From positions 1 through 64,000 of the IMG/VR virus record IMGVR_UViG_3300035698_012128: DNA of 64,000 nucleotides. One strand, 5' to 3'. Source of the stretch: a virus. Position numbers and translations under genes: made by a program. The notes beneath the pieces are model-generated. The model was not told where the DNA came from. It searched no databases and worked only from the letters and a program-made list of their open reading frames with translations. Shown piece by piece: positions 48,736 through 57,634 of the stretch. The first letter of the stretch is position 1. Each line of letters starts with the position of its first letter.

Positions 48736-49267
48736 TAATAGTAAATTAAGAATTTTAAGAGACATAAAACAGAATAAATATGTACCATTTGTCACTGAAG
48801 TGGAGAAGTTTAATAATAGTATGGGTAAACCAAATAACAATACCCCGAACATCCCTAACATAAAAGCTTGGGAATTTGTTTATAATTTTATTATAGAGGA
48901 AAATAATGAATACAAAGAGGCCTGTATTGATAAAGATATTGTGGGTGTTTTAGATGCATTATGTGATATTATATACGTGGGTGTTGGTAATTTAGCTATG
49001 TTGCACGGCCTTAAAGATAAATTAATACCGGCATACGCCGAAGTTCAAGCATCTAATATGTCTAAATCATGCACTACAGAAGAAGAAGCCGCAGAAACTG
49101 TTAAAGAAAGGAGTGAAGAATTGCAAGTTGATTGTCATTACGAAAAGGTGGGAATGCACTGGGTAGTTTATAGGAGTAGTGACAAAAAAGTGATGAAAAG
49201 TATAAAATACTTTGCACCAAACTTGAAACAATTTTTCACACAACAAGAATTAGATAATATAAAATAA
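48728..49267 (+). CDS. MazG-like nucleotide pyrophosphohydrolase
   Basis: 179 aa. The EENNEYKEA and DALCDIIYVGVGNLAMLHG helices give the ExxE...xxxD magnesium pattern of all-alpha NTP pyrophosphatases. A C-terminal ~70-residue extension is unassigned. It may cleave (d)NTPs or (p)ppGpp-type nucleotides; substrate unknown. Confidence 0.8.
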   Translation: MDNNSKLRILRDIKQNKYVPFVTEVEKFNNSMGKPNNNTPNIPNIKAWEFVYNFIIEENNEYKEACIDKDIVGVLDALCDIIYVGVGNLAMLHGLKDKLIPAYAEVQASNMSKSCTTEEEAAETVKERSEELQVDCHYEKVGMHWVVYRSSDKKVMKSIKYFAPNLKQFFTQQELDNIK

Positions 49268-49287
49268 TTTATTACTGTTATATACAC

Positions 49288-50553
49288 ATGAATAATAATA
49301 AAAACACAATATTCGTACAAATAGCATCCTATAGAGATCCTGAATTATATAATACATTGACTGATCTGTTGGAAAAAGCAAAATACCCCAATAACCTGCA
49401 TGTATGTGTCGCCAATCAATTTGGTAGGGAAGATTCTGATGGTGATTTAGATGTTTTTCGCAAGATGAAAAATTTCCTTATCATGGATATACCCTGCAGC
49501 CAGTCAAAAGGAGCTTGTTGGGCAAGAAACACGATCCAACAAGAATATGATGGTCAAAAATATACATTACAGTTAGATTCCCATCATCGATTTGTTGAAG
49601 ATTGGGATGTTAAATGTATAAAAATGATTAAGGATTTACAAAAAGAGGGGAGTGAAAAACCACTATTAACTTCATACTTACCATCATATGATCCTGAAAA
49701 TGATCCGAAAGGGAGGGTAATGGAACCTTGGTGGATGCAATTTGATAGATTTATACCTGAAGGTGCGGTATTCTTCCTACCAGCAAATATACCAGTCGAG
49801 AATAGAAATAAACCAATTCCCGCCAGGTTTTACTCTGCTCATTTTTGTTTTACATTAGGACAGTTTGCCATAGAGGTACAACATGACCCTGAATTCTACT
49901 TTCATGGTGAAGAAATAAGTATAGCAGTTAGAGCTTACACTCATGGGTATGATTTATATCACCCTCATCAGATTATAGCATGGCATGAGTATACTAGGAA
50001 AGGTAGAACTAAGCAGTGGGATGATGATAAAGATTGGGGGAAGAAAAATACATTATCACATAAAAGGAATAGAATGTTGTTTGGGATGGATGGTGAATGT
50101 TCACCATGTGAACAAGCAACCTTAGGAAGATTTGGTTTTGGCATAAAACGAACATTAGATGATTATGAGAGGTATGCTGGGTTAAGATTTATGGATAGAT
50201 CAGTTCAAATGTATACTGTTAACAATTATTTTGCCCCAAATCCAGTTATAGACGATTACGAAGAATACAATAATTCATTTATCAATTTATTCAAACATTG
50301 TATAGATGTAGGGTTTGCTCAAGTCCCTAAAAATGATTATACATTTTGGGCAGTAATATTTGAGGATAAAGATGGTAATTCATTATATAGAGAAGATGCA
50401 GATGAAGTAGAAATTAGAAAGGTAAAAAATGATCCTGATGGGTATTGTAAAATATGGAGGACATTTAATACAGATATTAAACCACATAAATGGATAGTTT
50501 GGCCTTTCTCAGCTGAAAATGGTTGGGAAGACCAAATAACCGGATTATTATAA
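49288..50553 (+). CDS. Glycosyltransferase (GlcNAc-transferase-like)
   Basis: 421 aa. IFVQIASYRDPELYNTL at the N-terminus, YTLQLDSHHRFVEDWD (DxD-like), and FHGEEISIAVRAYTHGYDLYHP are signatures of the Skp1-type GlcNAc transferase family. Acceptor unknown; could be a phage protein, host glycan or modified DNA base. First of three consecutive sugar-transfer-like genes. Confidence 0.75.
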   Translation: MNNNKNTIFVQIASYRDPELYNTLTDLLEKAKYPNNLHVCVANQFGREDSDGDLDVFRKMKNFLIMDIPCSQSKGACWARNTIQQEYDGQKYTLQLDSHHRFVEDWDVKCIKMIKDLQKEGSEKPLLTSYLPSYDPENDPKGRVMEPWWMQFDRFIPEGAVFFLPANIPVENRNKPIPARFYSAHFCFTLGQFAIEVQHDPEFYFHGEEISIAVRAYTHGYDLYHPHQIIAWHEYTRKGRTKQWDDDKDWGKKNTLSHKRNRMLFGMDGECSPCEQATLGRFGFGIKRTLDDYERYAGLRFMDRSVQMYTVNNYFAPNPVIDDYEEYNNSFINLFKHCIDVGFAQVPKNDYTFWAVIFEDKDGNSLYREDADEVEIRKVKNDPDGYCKIWRTFNTDIKPHKWIVWPFSAENGWEDQITGLL

Positions 50554-50554
50554 T

Positions 50555-51439
50555 ATGAGAGGTAACACAGTATTTGTAACATGCATATATAATAATTTAT
50601 ATGGTACTGAACTTGGAGGTAGAAATAATAGACAACATCATTATTTTCACTCACTGAACAATATTATAAAGAAGACCCCAAATTCAGATTTTATAATATA
50701 TACCTCACCTGATGAGTATGAGGATATAAAATTATCATTCCCTTATAATAATTGTAAAATTCAACAGTATGATCTGAATAATAATTATTTCCAAAAAGAG
50801 TTTGATAAATACAAAGACAGAAAATCGGCACAGACATCAGATAGATGCTTTGAAATACAATATTCTAAATTCTACTGGATGTATCTCGCCCTATATGATG
50901 AAAACATATATAAAAATATATATTGGATAGATGCGGGATTAAGCTATTCTGGATTAATACCTGATAAATATCTAGAATGTAAAGGTTTAAGTTGGGGGGG
51001 TGATGATTACTACAAATCAGAATTATTTAACGATAAATTTACTTCCAATTTAAATAAATTTACAAAGTCAAAAATCCTATTTATTGCAAAAGAAAATATG
51101 AAAAATTTCTGGAGTCAGGAAATGGTAGAATATATGGATTATGATCAACAACACCATATTATTGGTGGATTATTTGGTGGGAGGAGATCGAAAGTATTAA
51201 GTATGACTGCAGGTTTGATACCTCTTATTAAAGCAAAGATTAATGAGGAGAAAACCATACAATGGAGTGAAGAGCAATTCATGACATTGTATTATTATCT
51301 TAACAAATCTAGAGCAAGAATAAAAACATTTGATACTTGGTGGCATGAAAATAATTATGCTAATGCAGAAGAGATACCTTCTGATATATACTTTAGTGAT
51401 AAAAAAAGTTTCTATAATATATTAGAAGAATTACAGTAA
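50555..51439 (+). CDS. HtrL/YibB-like glycosyltransferase-fold protein
   Basis: 294 aa. VTCIYNNLYGTELGGR at the start, KFYWMYLAL, NIYWIDAGLSYSGL and GGLFGG are typical of HtrL/YibB proteins. Starts one base after the previous stop. Likely sugar transfer in the same pathway as its neighbours. Confidence 0.65.
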   Translation: MRGNTVFVTCIYNNLYGTELGGRNNRQHHYFHSLNNIIKKTPNSDFIIYTSPDEYEDIKLSFPYNNCKIQQYDLNNNYFQKEFDKYKDRKSAQTSDRCFEIQYSKFYWMYLALYDENIYKNIYWIDAGLSYSGLIPDKYLECKGLSWGGDDYYKSELFNDKFTSNLNKFTKSKILFIAKENMKNFWSQEMVEYMDYDQQHHIIGGLFGGRRSKVLSMTAGLIPLIKAKINEEKTIQWSEEQFMTLYYYLNKSRARIKTFDTWWHENNYANAEEIPSDIYFSDKKSFYNILEELQ

Positions 51440-51445
51440 AATAAT

Positions 51446-53104
51446 ATGAGTAAAACAACAATAGTAACCTCTTTATATGATTTAAATAGAGGTGATTTAG
51501 ATAATAATTTTAAACGCTCATTCGATGATTATGTAAATAATTTTAAAAAATTACTACTAGGTGATTATAATTTATATATATATTTGGATCAAAAACTAGC
51601 AGATGAATTATCATTAATATTAACAAGTCCTAATATCTATCTGAAGATAATGGAGTTAGATGAATTGAAAGAATGGTTTGGGTTTTACAATGATGTTAAT
51701 GAAATTAGAAAGAAAAATGATTGGAGATCACAGGCCGATTGGTTAAAAGATTCACCCCAAGCTAATTTAGATATGTACAATCCATTAGTTATGTCTAAAA
51801 TGTTTATGTTGAATGATGCTAGTATATATAATCCTCACCAATCTGAATATTTTTATTGGATAGATGCGGGTATAAGTAATACTGTTCATCCCGGTTATTT
51901 CTATCACGATAAGGTATTTGGTAACTTAGAAAGTTATATTAAAAGTATAGACAATAAATTTACTTTTATATCATATCCTTATGAAAACGATGTTGAAATT
52001 CATGGTTTCGAAAGAAAAGGTATGAATATATTCTGCCAATCAGACGATATAAATTATGTGTGTAGAGGAGGGTTTTTTGGTGGTAGGAAAAAAGAAATTA
52101 ATGAATTAAATAGTCTGTATTGGAGTTTATTAAGTGATACTTTAGATAAAGGATATATGGGTACTGAGGAAAGTATATTTACCATAATGTCTTATTTATC
52201 ACCCCATAACATACATAGATTTGAAATAAGTGGGGATGGTTTGGTTTGGCCCTTCTTCGAGTATATTAAAGATAAAGAATGGGAAGATGTAAAAGTTGAG
52301 CATCCGTATTTGTATATATTAACTTATAATTCTCCAAATCAACTTCAAACATTACTTAATAGTTGTATTGATTATGATCCTCAATTAATGGATATGAACT
52401 TGGTATTAATCAATAATTCAACAGATAGAAGTTTAGATGATAAATATAATGACATATGCGTAGCTTATGGTATCGAAGAAATAAAATACGATAATATTGG
52501 GATATGTGGTGGACGGCAAGCAGTAGCCGAACATTTCAATAATACAGGATCTGATTTTTATTTGTTTTTTGAGGATGACATGAATTTTTACATAGAAAAG
52601 CCACCAAAACCATGTAAACTCGGGTTTAATAGATCGACACCTAATATTTTAAATCGCATATTAGAGATAATGATCAAAGAAAAATATGACTTTATTAAAT
52701 TATCATTTACCGAATTTTTTGGTGATAACTCGGTTCAATGGGCCTGGTATAACATACCTCAAGAAGTAAGAGATAAATATTTTCCTAATCAAAATAAATT
52801 ACCTGAACATGGTTTGTCTCCAAATCCTCCATTAGTAGAATTTGATAATATTAATTTTATACATGATTTGGGGTATGTGAGTGGAGATGTTTACTATGAT
52901 AATTGGCCTGCTATGTTTTCGAGAGAGGGGAACAGAAAAGTATTTTTAGAAACAAAGTGGGCACATCCATTCGAACAAACATGGATGTCTTATGTATTTC
53001 AGAAACAACAAGAAGGTGAAATAAATTCAGCAGTATTATTATTATCACCAATAGAACATGATAGATTTGAACACTATCCTGCAGATGAAAGAAGAGAAAA
53101 TTAA
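51446..53104 (+). CDS. Two-domain HtrL-like plus GT2-like glycosyltransferase
   Basis: 552 aa. Residues ~1-270 repeat the HtrL pattern of the preceding protein (IVTSLYDLNRGD, YFYWIDAGISNTVHPG, GGFFGGRKKE). From ~285 a GT-A domain begins (LYILTYNSPNQLQTLLNSC, FYLFFEDDMNFYI with a DxD-like EDDM). A fusion of two transferase modules. Confidence 0.65.
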   Translation: MSKTTIVTSLYDLNRGDLDNNFKRSFDDYVNNFKKLLLGDYNLYIYLDQKLADELSLILTSPNIYLKIMELDELKEWFGFYNDVNEIRKKNDWRSQADWLKDSPQANLDMYNPLVMSKMFMLNDASIYNPHQSEYFYWIDAGISNTVHPGYFYHDKVFGNLESYIKSIDNKFTFISYPYENDVEIHGFERKGMNIFCQSDDINYVCRGGFFGGRKKEINELNSLYWSLLSDTLDKGYMGTEESIFTIMSYLSPHNIHRFEISGDGLVWPFFEYIKDKEWEDVKVEHPYLYILTYNSPNQLQTLLNSCIDYDPQLMDMNLVLINNSTDRSLDDKYNDICVAYGIEEIKYDNIGICGGRQAVAEHFNNTGSDFYLFFEDDMNFYIEKPPKPCKLGFNRSTPNILNRILEIMIKEKYDFIKLSFTEFFGDNSVQWAWYNIPQEVRDKYFPNQNKLPEHGLSPNPPLVEFDNINFIHDLGYVSGDVYYDNWPAMFSREGNRKVFLETKWAHPFEQTWMSYVFQKQQEGEINSAVLLLSPIEHDRFEHYPADERREN

Positions 53105-53121
53105 ATTATAAAATTAAATTA

Positions 53122-54909
53122 ATGTACCAGGCAATATACACCAATTCTTACCAAAAAACAGGTATAAATAGTTATGTTAGAGATGATAAAAGAGGGTGGT
53201 TAACATTCCAGTATAAACCTTCTATTTATAAAGTAACACCTAAGGGTGAATTCAATACATTAGATGGTAAAAAAGTTGATAGAGTTGATAGTCAAGTATA
53301 TAAATGGGATAAAAATAAAAACCCACATGATTATTATGAAATAGATATACCTTGGGACACTAGAGTATTAGTTGAAGGCTATCTAGATCAAGATGAAGCA
53401 CCTTCATTCCATAATATAATGTTCTTTGATATTGAAACAGAAATATTAGAGTCTTTAGATTTTGATAGTATAAGAAATGCTGATAAACCAATAACATCAA
53501 TAGCATTGTATGATGTCAATGCTAAAGAATATATTTGCTATGTGTTAGATAGTGAAGAAATAATGGTAAATAGAAATTTAGATGGTAAAAAAATTATTAG
53601 AGCGAACAATGAGCAAAAGATGCTCGAGATGTTTTTAGAAAAATGGGTAGAAATAGACCCAACTATAACATCTGGATGGAATAGTTATTTTTTTGATATC
53701 CCATACTTATATTACAGAATGAAACGTGTTCTCGGAGAAAAACAAGCATCACGTTTATCACCTATAGGTATTATAAAAGAACAATATAGAGAAGGCTCTG
53801 AATTAATAATTGGTGGTGTTAATCATTTGGATTATATGTTGTTATTCAAGAAATATATAACAAAACAAGAACCATCATATGCGTTAAATGCCATAGGTAC
53901 TAAATACGTTGATTTAGGTAAATTAGAATATGAAGGTTCATTAGATAAACTTTTTAGGGATGATATAGATAAGTTTATTGATTACAATATACGAGATGTT
54001 GAAATATTAAAGGTGTTGGATGAAAAAATGCAATTTATATTATTAACAGTTAATATATGTCATTTATGTCATGTACCTTACAATAATATATACCAAGCTA
54101 CTTCATTAAATGAAGGTGCTATACTAACTTACTTAAAACGAAAAAATATAGTATCTCCAAATAAACCAACTACATATAATCCTGGACTAAAGGAGTTAAA
54201 TAAAAAACGTGCAGAACAACGATATAGTAACGGAGAAATAACAACAGAAGAACGAGACCGAATATTTGAGATAGCAGATTATGCTGGTGGTTATCTACTA
54301 GAACCAGTACCTGGGTTGTATGAGTGGGTATCTGATTTAGATTTTACATCATTATACCCATCTATAATTCGTAATTTAAATATGGGTATTGAGACCCTAT
54401 TATTTAGGGTTAAGAATAAAGATAAATACGACAATCAATTAGGATTGGATGATTTAAAACAATACCCCCCAGATGATATAGCTACCATTGAGAAAGTAGA
54501 TGAAAAGTTTAATATTGTATCATCCACAATACCATACGGTACTTTAGTAAAGTTGATCGAAGATAATAAATATATAGTATCAGCAAATGGAACTATATTT
54601 AGATCTGATAAAAATAGTGTTATAGTTGATGTATTGAATGATTGGTTCAACAAAAGAAAACATTATAAAAAACTTATGAAAGAATCTTACAAAGCGGGAG
54701 ATAAGGAAAAAGGTGAGTATTATAATAGATTGCAATTCACCTATAAGATTAAGTTGAATGATGTTTATGGAGTTTTTGCTCAATCAGGTTGGAGATATAC
54801 TGATGGTAATTTATTCATAAGTAAAGCGATTACATTAACCGGTCAAAGGTTAACCCAAGAAAGTATAAAATTTGTTAATAACGAAATAAATAAAGAATTA
54901 AATGAGTGA
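53122..54909 (+). CDS. DNA polymerase family B, part 1 (exonuclease, palm motif A, fingers)
   Basis: 595 aa. Exo I FFDIETE (Asp103, Glu105), Exo II GWNSYFFDIP (Asn187, Asp192), Exo III YNIRD (Asp292), motif A DLDFTSLYPSI (Asp407) and motif B KLNDVYG (Lys544-Gly550). It ends after the fingers with TGA, before motif C. It corresponds to roughly the first two thirds of T4 gp43 and cannot polymerise alone. Overlaps part 2 by 8 bases. Confidence 0.92.
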   Translation: MYQAIYTNSYQKTGINSYVRDDKRGWLTFQYKPSIYKVTPKGEFNTLDGKKVDRVDSQVYKWDKNKNPHDYYEIDIPWDTRVLVEGYLDQDEAPSFHNIMFFDIETEILESLDFDSIRNADKPITSIALYDVNAKEYICYVLDSEEIMVNRNLDGKKIIRANNEQKMLEMFLEKWVEIDPTITSGWNSYFFDIPYLYYRMKRVLGEKQASRLSPIGIIKEQYREGSELIIGGVNHLDYMLLFKKYITKQEPSYALNAIGTKYVDLGKLEYEGSLDKLFRDDIDKFIDYNIRDVEILKVLDEKMQFILLTVNICHLCHVPYNNIYQATSLNEGAILTYLKRKNIVSPNKPTTYNPGLKELNKKRAEQRYSNGEITTEERDRIFEIADYAGGYLLEPVPGLYEWVSDLDFTSLYPSIIRNLNMGIETLLFRVKNKDKYDNQLGLDDLKQYPPDDIATIEKVDEKFNIVSSTIPYGTLVKLIEDNKYIVSANGTIFRSDKNSVIVDVLNDWFNKRKHYKKLMKESYKAGDKEKGEYYNRLQFTYKIKLNDVYGVFAQSGWRYTDGNLFISKAITLTGQRLTQESIKFVNNEINKELNE

Positions 54910-55102
54910 TAAAGAACATTTAAAGTGGATGTATAATAAGTTATCCAAAATACACGGGGAACATATTGGGTTTGACTACATGATTAAATTTAAAAAAATT
55001 ATTGATAATTATAATGTACCACAACTCATTGGTTTTGAAGAATTTTGGGTATTAGATGAAGATGGTAAATTAGATAGAATGGAAGAAGCTGATGGAAAAT
55101 AA
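54902..55102 (+). CDS. DNA polymerase family B, part 2 (66-aa linker segment)
   Basis: 66 aa, between the fingers and motif C of the polymerase. It contains LKWMYNKLSKIHGEHIGF and GFEEFWVLDEDGKLDRMEE. It could be an insertion peculiar to this polymerase, a bridge subunit, or a remnant of an excised mobile element. Overlaps part 1 by 8 and part 3 by 11 bases, so all three are made from one mRNA in near-equal amounts. Confidence 0.6.
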   Translation: MSDKEHLKWMYNKLSKIHGEHIGFDYMIKFKKIIDNYNVPQLIGFEEFWVLDEDGKLDRMEEADGK

Positions 55103-55979
55103 AAGATATATTATAACAAGTGATACAGATTCATTGTTCTTCGAATTGAAGGACTTGATATTGAAACAATGTCCTGATATTGATATTAATTCAAGGGAAG
55201 ATGTTATACCCATAGCACTAGATATAACAGATAAATATCAGAAAAAAACTATACCATTTTTAGAGGAACTGTCTAGTTCTTTATTTAACGTACCTAATAG
55301 CTATTTTGAATTAAAACAAGAAGTGATATTAGAACGTGGTTATTTTTCAAAGAAACGTAGATATGCCCAATTTATAGTTAATAAAGAAGGCATACCAACA
55401 GAAGAATTAGATATGAAGGGGTTAGATTTAATGAAGTCTAATTTCCCTAAAATATTTAAGGATTTTGGGGAACAATTATTAATTGATGTATTATATGGTA
55501 AAACAAAATTATATGTTGATAAAAAAGTACTAGCGTTTAAATCATCTATTAAAACAATGGATTGGAAAGAACTACTCAAACCCACAGGATTAAAACATTT
55601 GGGTAAGTATATAGCATCCCCTCCCGAACCAGGTACTATATTTACTAAATTAAAAAGTAGATGTCCTATCAACACACGATCCGCTATATACTATAATGAT
55701 TTAATGAAATTTCACGGTTTAAACAAAATGTATCCATTATTTAATATAGGTGATAAAATGTATATTAGTTATTTAAAAAATAATGAGTATGGTATTAAAT
55801 GTATAGGATTTAATGGTTTTGATGATCCACCATTAATAAAGGAATTAATTAGTAAATATATTGACAAAGATGAATTATTTGATAGTGCATTGAAGAATAA
55901 AATTGAGGGATTGTATAGTGATTTAAGCTGGGGTGTACCTGTATGGAACGAGAGATTTAATAAATTTTTTAAATTTTAA
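55092..55979 (+). CDS. DNA polymerase family B, part 3 (palm motif C and thumb)
   Basis: 295 aa. Begins four residues before motif C (YIITSDTDSLFFE, Asp11 and Asp13), followed by a KKRYAQFIVNKEG segment (matching KKRYAL in T4 gp43) and GLDLMKS, then thumb. The last residues (WNERFNKFFKF) resemble the clamp-binding tail of gp43. Parts 1 and 3 must assemble for activity. Confidence 0.9.
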   Translation: MENKRYIITSDTDSLFFELKDLILKQCPDIDINSREDVIPIALDITDKYQKKTIPFLEELSSSLFNVPNSYFELKQEVILERGYFSKKRRYAQFIVNKEGIPTEELDMKGLDLMKSNFPKIFKDFGEQLLIDVLYGKTKLYVDKKVLAFKSSIKTMDWKELLKPTGLKHLGKYIASPPEPGTIFTKLKSRCPINTRSAIYYNDLMKFHGLNKMYPLFNIGDKMYISYLKNNEYGIKCIGFNGFDDPPLIKELISKYIDKDELFDSALKNKIEGLYSDLSWGVPVWNERFNKFFKF

Positions 55980-56001
55980 AATTTTCTTTATTATATTTAA
56001 T
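55979..56001 (+). promoter_or_regulatory. Compact-type promoter (AATTTTCTTTATTATATTTAA)
   Basis: TTTTCTTTATTATATTTA box between the polymerase and clamp genes. Confidence 0.55.
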
Positions 56002-56027
56002 TATATTAAAAAAATAAAAACAAGATT

Positions 56028-56228
56028 ATGGAATTAGAGATAGTAAATAGTGAAGATAAAAAAAGTGATGAAACTAGGTCAAATAAATCTTTAATGGAAA
56101 TGGTGTATATTAAAGGTATATCAACTCAAATAGACGAAATGAAATTCCCAAGAATTTCTAATTTAAATAGTCTATTAAATCAAATAGGTTATGAAATAAA
56201 AGAAATCAAGGTAAATGAAAGTAAATAG
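56028..56228 (+). CDS. Hypothetical small protein coupled to the clamp
   Basis: 66 aa, charged N-terminus and amphipathic C-terminus (FPRISNLNSLLNQIGYEIKEIKV). Overlaps the clamp gene by 14 bases. Unknown; a clamp- or RNA polymerase-interacting peptide is possible but unproven. Confidence 0.5.
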   Translation: MELEIVNSEDKKSDETRSNKSLMEMVYIKGISTQIDEMKFPRISNLNSLLNQIGYEIKEIKVNESK

Positions 56229-56979
56229 TAACCAATTATTATCAGTAATTAATAAATGCCATCTCAATGGATTAACAACAAAATTTAAGATTAAAATCAA
56301 AGATAATGTATTATCCATTAATTTTCTCACAAATAATAATGAGATTGTTGGGGAGGTGATATGGAACGGTGTGCCATTAGATGATGCTATTTTGGGTATC
56401 GTTAATAGCGATGTTTTATTAAGTATATTAAAATCTGTAAAGGCTGATGGGTTAGTTGATATAACATACAAATCTGTAAATAATAAGATTAATAAATTAG
56501 TATTAGCATCTGATATATTTAAAGCCTCATATGTTACAGCCGATGTGCTATTAATTAAAGATTCACCTGAACCTATGGTTCCTGAAGATTATGATTTAGA
56601 GTGTGGGTTAAGTGAAGAATTTATTAATAATTATCATAGTATATCAAAAATTATAGGTTCAGGAGAAGAAGATTTATGGGTCAGTGTAAAGGATAATAAT
56701 CTGACATTTGCTTTAGGAGCCGATAATGCTTATTCTAATAATATAAATATTTCATTTCCTGTTAACTGTGCTAACATACCAAAAATATTATTCCCGTCTC
56801 TGCAAGTTAGGAATATATTTAATTCTAATAGTGATTTAAACCCTCCATTACTCACATTGTATGGTGATGGGTTGTTAGTATTAAATTATCAACTAGGGGA
56901 TCTAGAATCAGGAGAAGACGTAAATAGTTCCATTTCATCACTGTATTACATATTAGCTAAAGAAGTTATTAACGATTAA
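56215..56979 (+). CDS. Sliding clamp (T4 gp45-like)
   Basis: 254 aa. Begins MKVNSNQLLSVINKC, with a two-domain beta-alpha-beta layout and the LWVSVKDNNLTFALG strand pair seen in gp45 proteins. Lies beside the polymerase and clamp-loader genes. In T4 the clamp also activates late transcription. Assignment rests on length, context and weak motifs. Confidence 0.75.
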   Translation: MKVNSNQLLSVINKCHLNGLTTKFKIKIKDNVLSINFLTNNNEIVGEVIWNGVPLDDAILGIVNSDVLLSILKSVKADGLVDITYKSVNNKINKLVLASDIFKASYVTADVLLIKDSPEPMVPEDYDLECGLSEEFINNYHSISKIIGSGEEDLWVSVKDNNLTFALGADNAYSNNINISFPVNCANIPKILFPSLQVRNIFNSNSDLNPPLLTLYGDGLLVLNYQLGDLESGEDVNSSISSLYYILAKEVIND

Positions 56980-56989
56980 TTTTTATTAT

Positions 56990-57012
56990 AAAAGTTTCTT
57001 TGTATATTAAAG
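56990..57012 (+). promoter_or_regulatory. Compact-type promoter of the chaperonin operon
   Basis: TAAAAGTTTCTTTGTATATTAAAG, a good match to the consensus. Confidence 0.6.
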
Positions 57013-57051
57013 TATAATAAGATAATAACAAACAAACATTAAACAAAAAAA

Positions 57052-57384
57052 ATGGATAATCAAGAAAGCAATTTACCAAAAAGAAGAGGAAGAAAAGCAG
57101 GTGATACAAAAATCATTTCTAAAATCATTGATCCTTCTTTAGCACCGTATGAAATACATATCGAAGAAAAAGGATTTAATGTAGTCGACAGTAGAAAAGG
57201 AGATAGTAATGGGTTTGTAGGTGCTTTCACTAGTGTTGAGTATGCTGTTAAGAAAATACTAGATTTTAATGTAGCTAACAAAGGTAAAACATATACTATG
57301 ACCGAGTATATTAGAGAAATTAAAGAAGTAAATAAACAATTAACAAGGATAATAAATGGGGAGGAAATTAAAAGCACGGAATAA
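57052..57384 (+). CDS. Small protein with AT-hook-like N-terminus
   Basis: 110 aa. PKRRGRKAGD (~9-18) resembles an AT-hook; the rest is a small alpha/beta domain (FVGAFTSVEYAVKKILDF). May bind AT-rich DNA. Overlaps the GroES-like gene by 29 bases. Confidence 0.5.
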   Translation: MDNQESNLPKRRGRKAGDTKIISKIIDPSLAPYEIHIEEKGFNVVDSRKGDSNGFVGAFTSVEYAVKKILDFNVANKGKTYTMTEYIREIKEVNKQLTRIINGEEIKSTE

Positions 57385-57634
57385 TAATGTAATATGTACT
57401 ACATTAGATCCGAAAAAATTTAAAAAAGTTGGTGCTATCATAGTTCCGGATATGGGGAGGGAAAAACCCATGTTCGGAGTTATAGTATCCAAAGGTGAGT
57501 TAGTGACTAATTTTAGTGTGGGGGAGGAAATATTGTTACCTAAGATAGGAACCATGAGGTTCGAATTTGAAAGTCAAGAATATTACTCTATCGAGGCCAT
57601 AAATATAACAGGAGTAATAACAGAAGAAAAATGA
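57356..57634 (+). CDS. groS: GroES-like co-chaperonin (gp31-like)
   Basis: 92 aa. IIVPDMGREKPMFGVIVSKGE (residues ~29-49), VGEEILLPKIG and a C-terminal ITGVI strand follow the GroES layout, with the mobile loop around the REKPMF region. Caps the chaperonin encoded directly downstream (4-base overlap). Confidence 0.85.
   Translation: MGRKLKARNNNVICTTLDPKKFKKVGAIIVPDMGREKPMFGVIVSKGELVTNFSVGEEILLPKIGTMRFEFESQEYYSIEAINITGVITEEK

Noticed and set aside
47605-49267. Complete diaminopurine (Z-DNA) gene cluster
   Set aside because: A MazG-like protein and a PurA-like enzyme are present, but they are far apart, no HD-domain DatZ-like gene is visible, and PurA keeps the catalytic Asp; reported only as a question about PurA.
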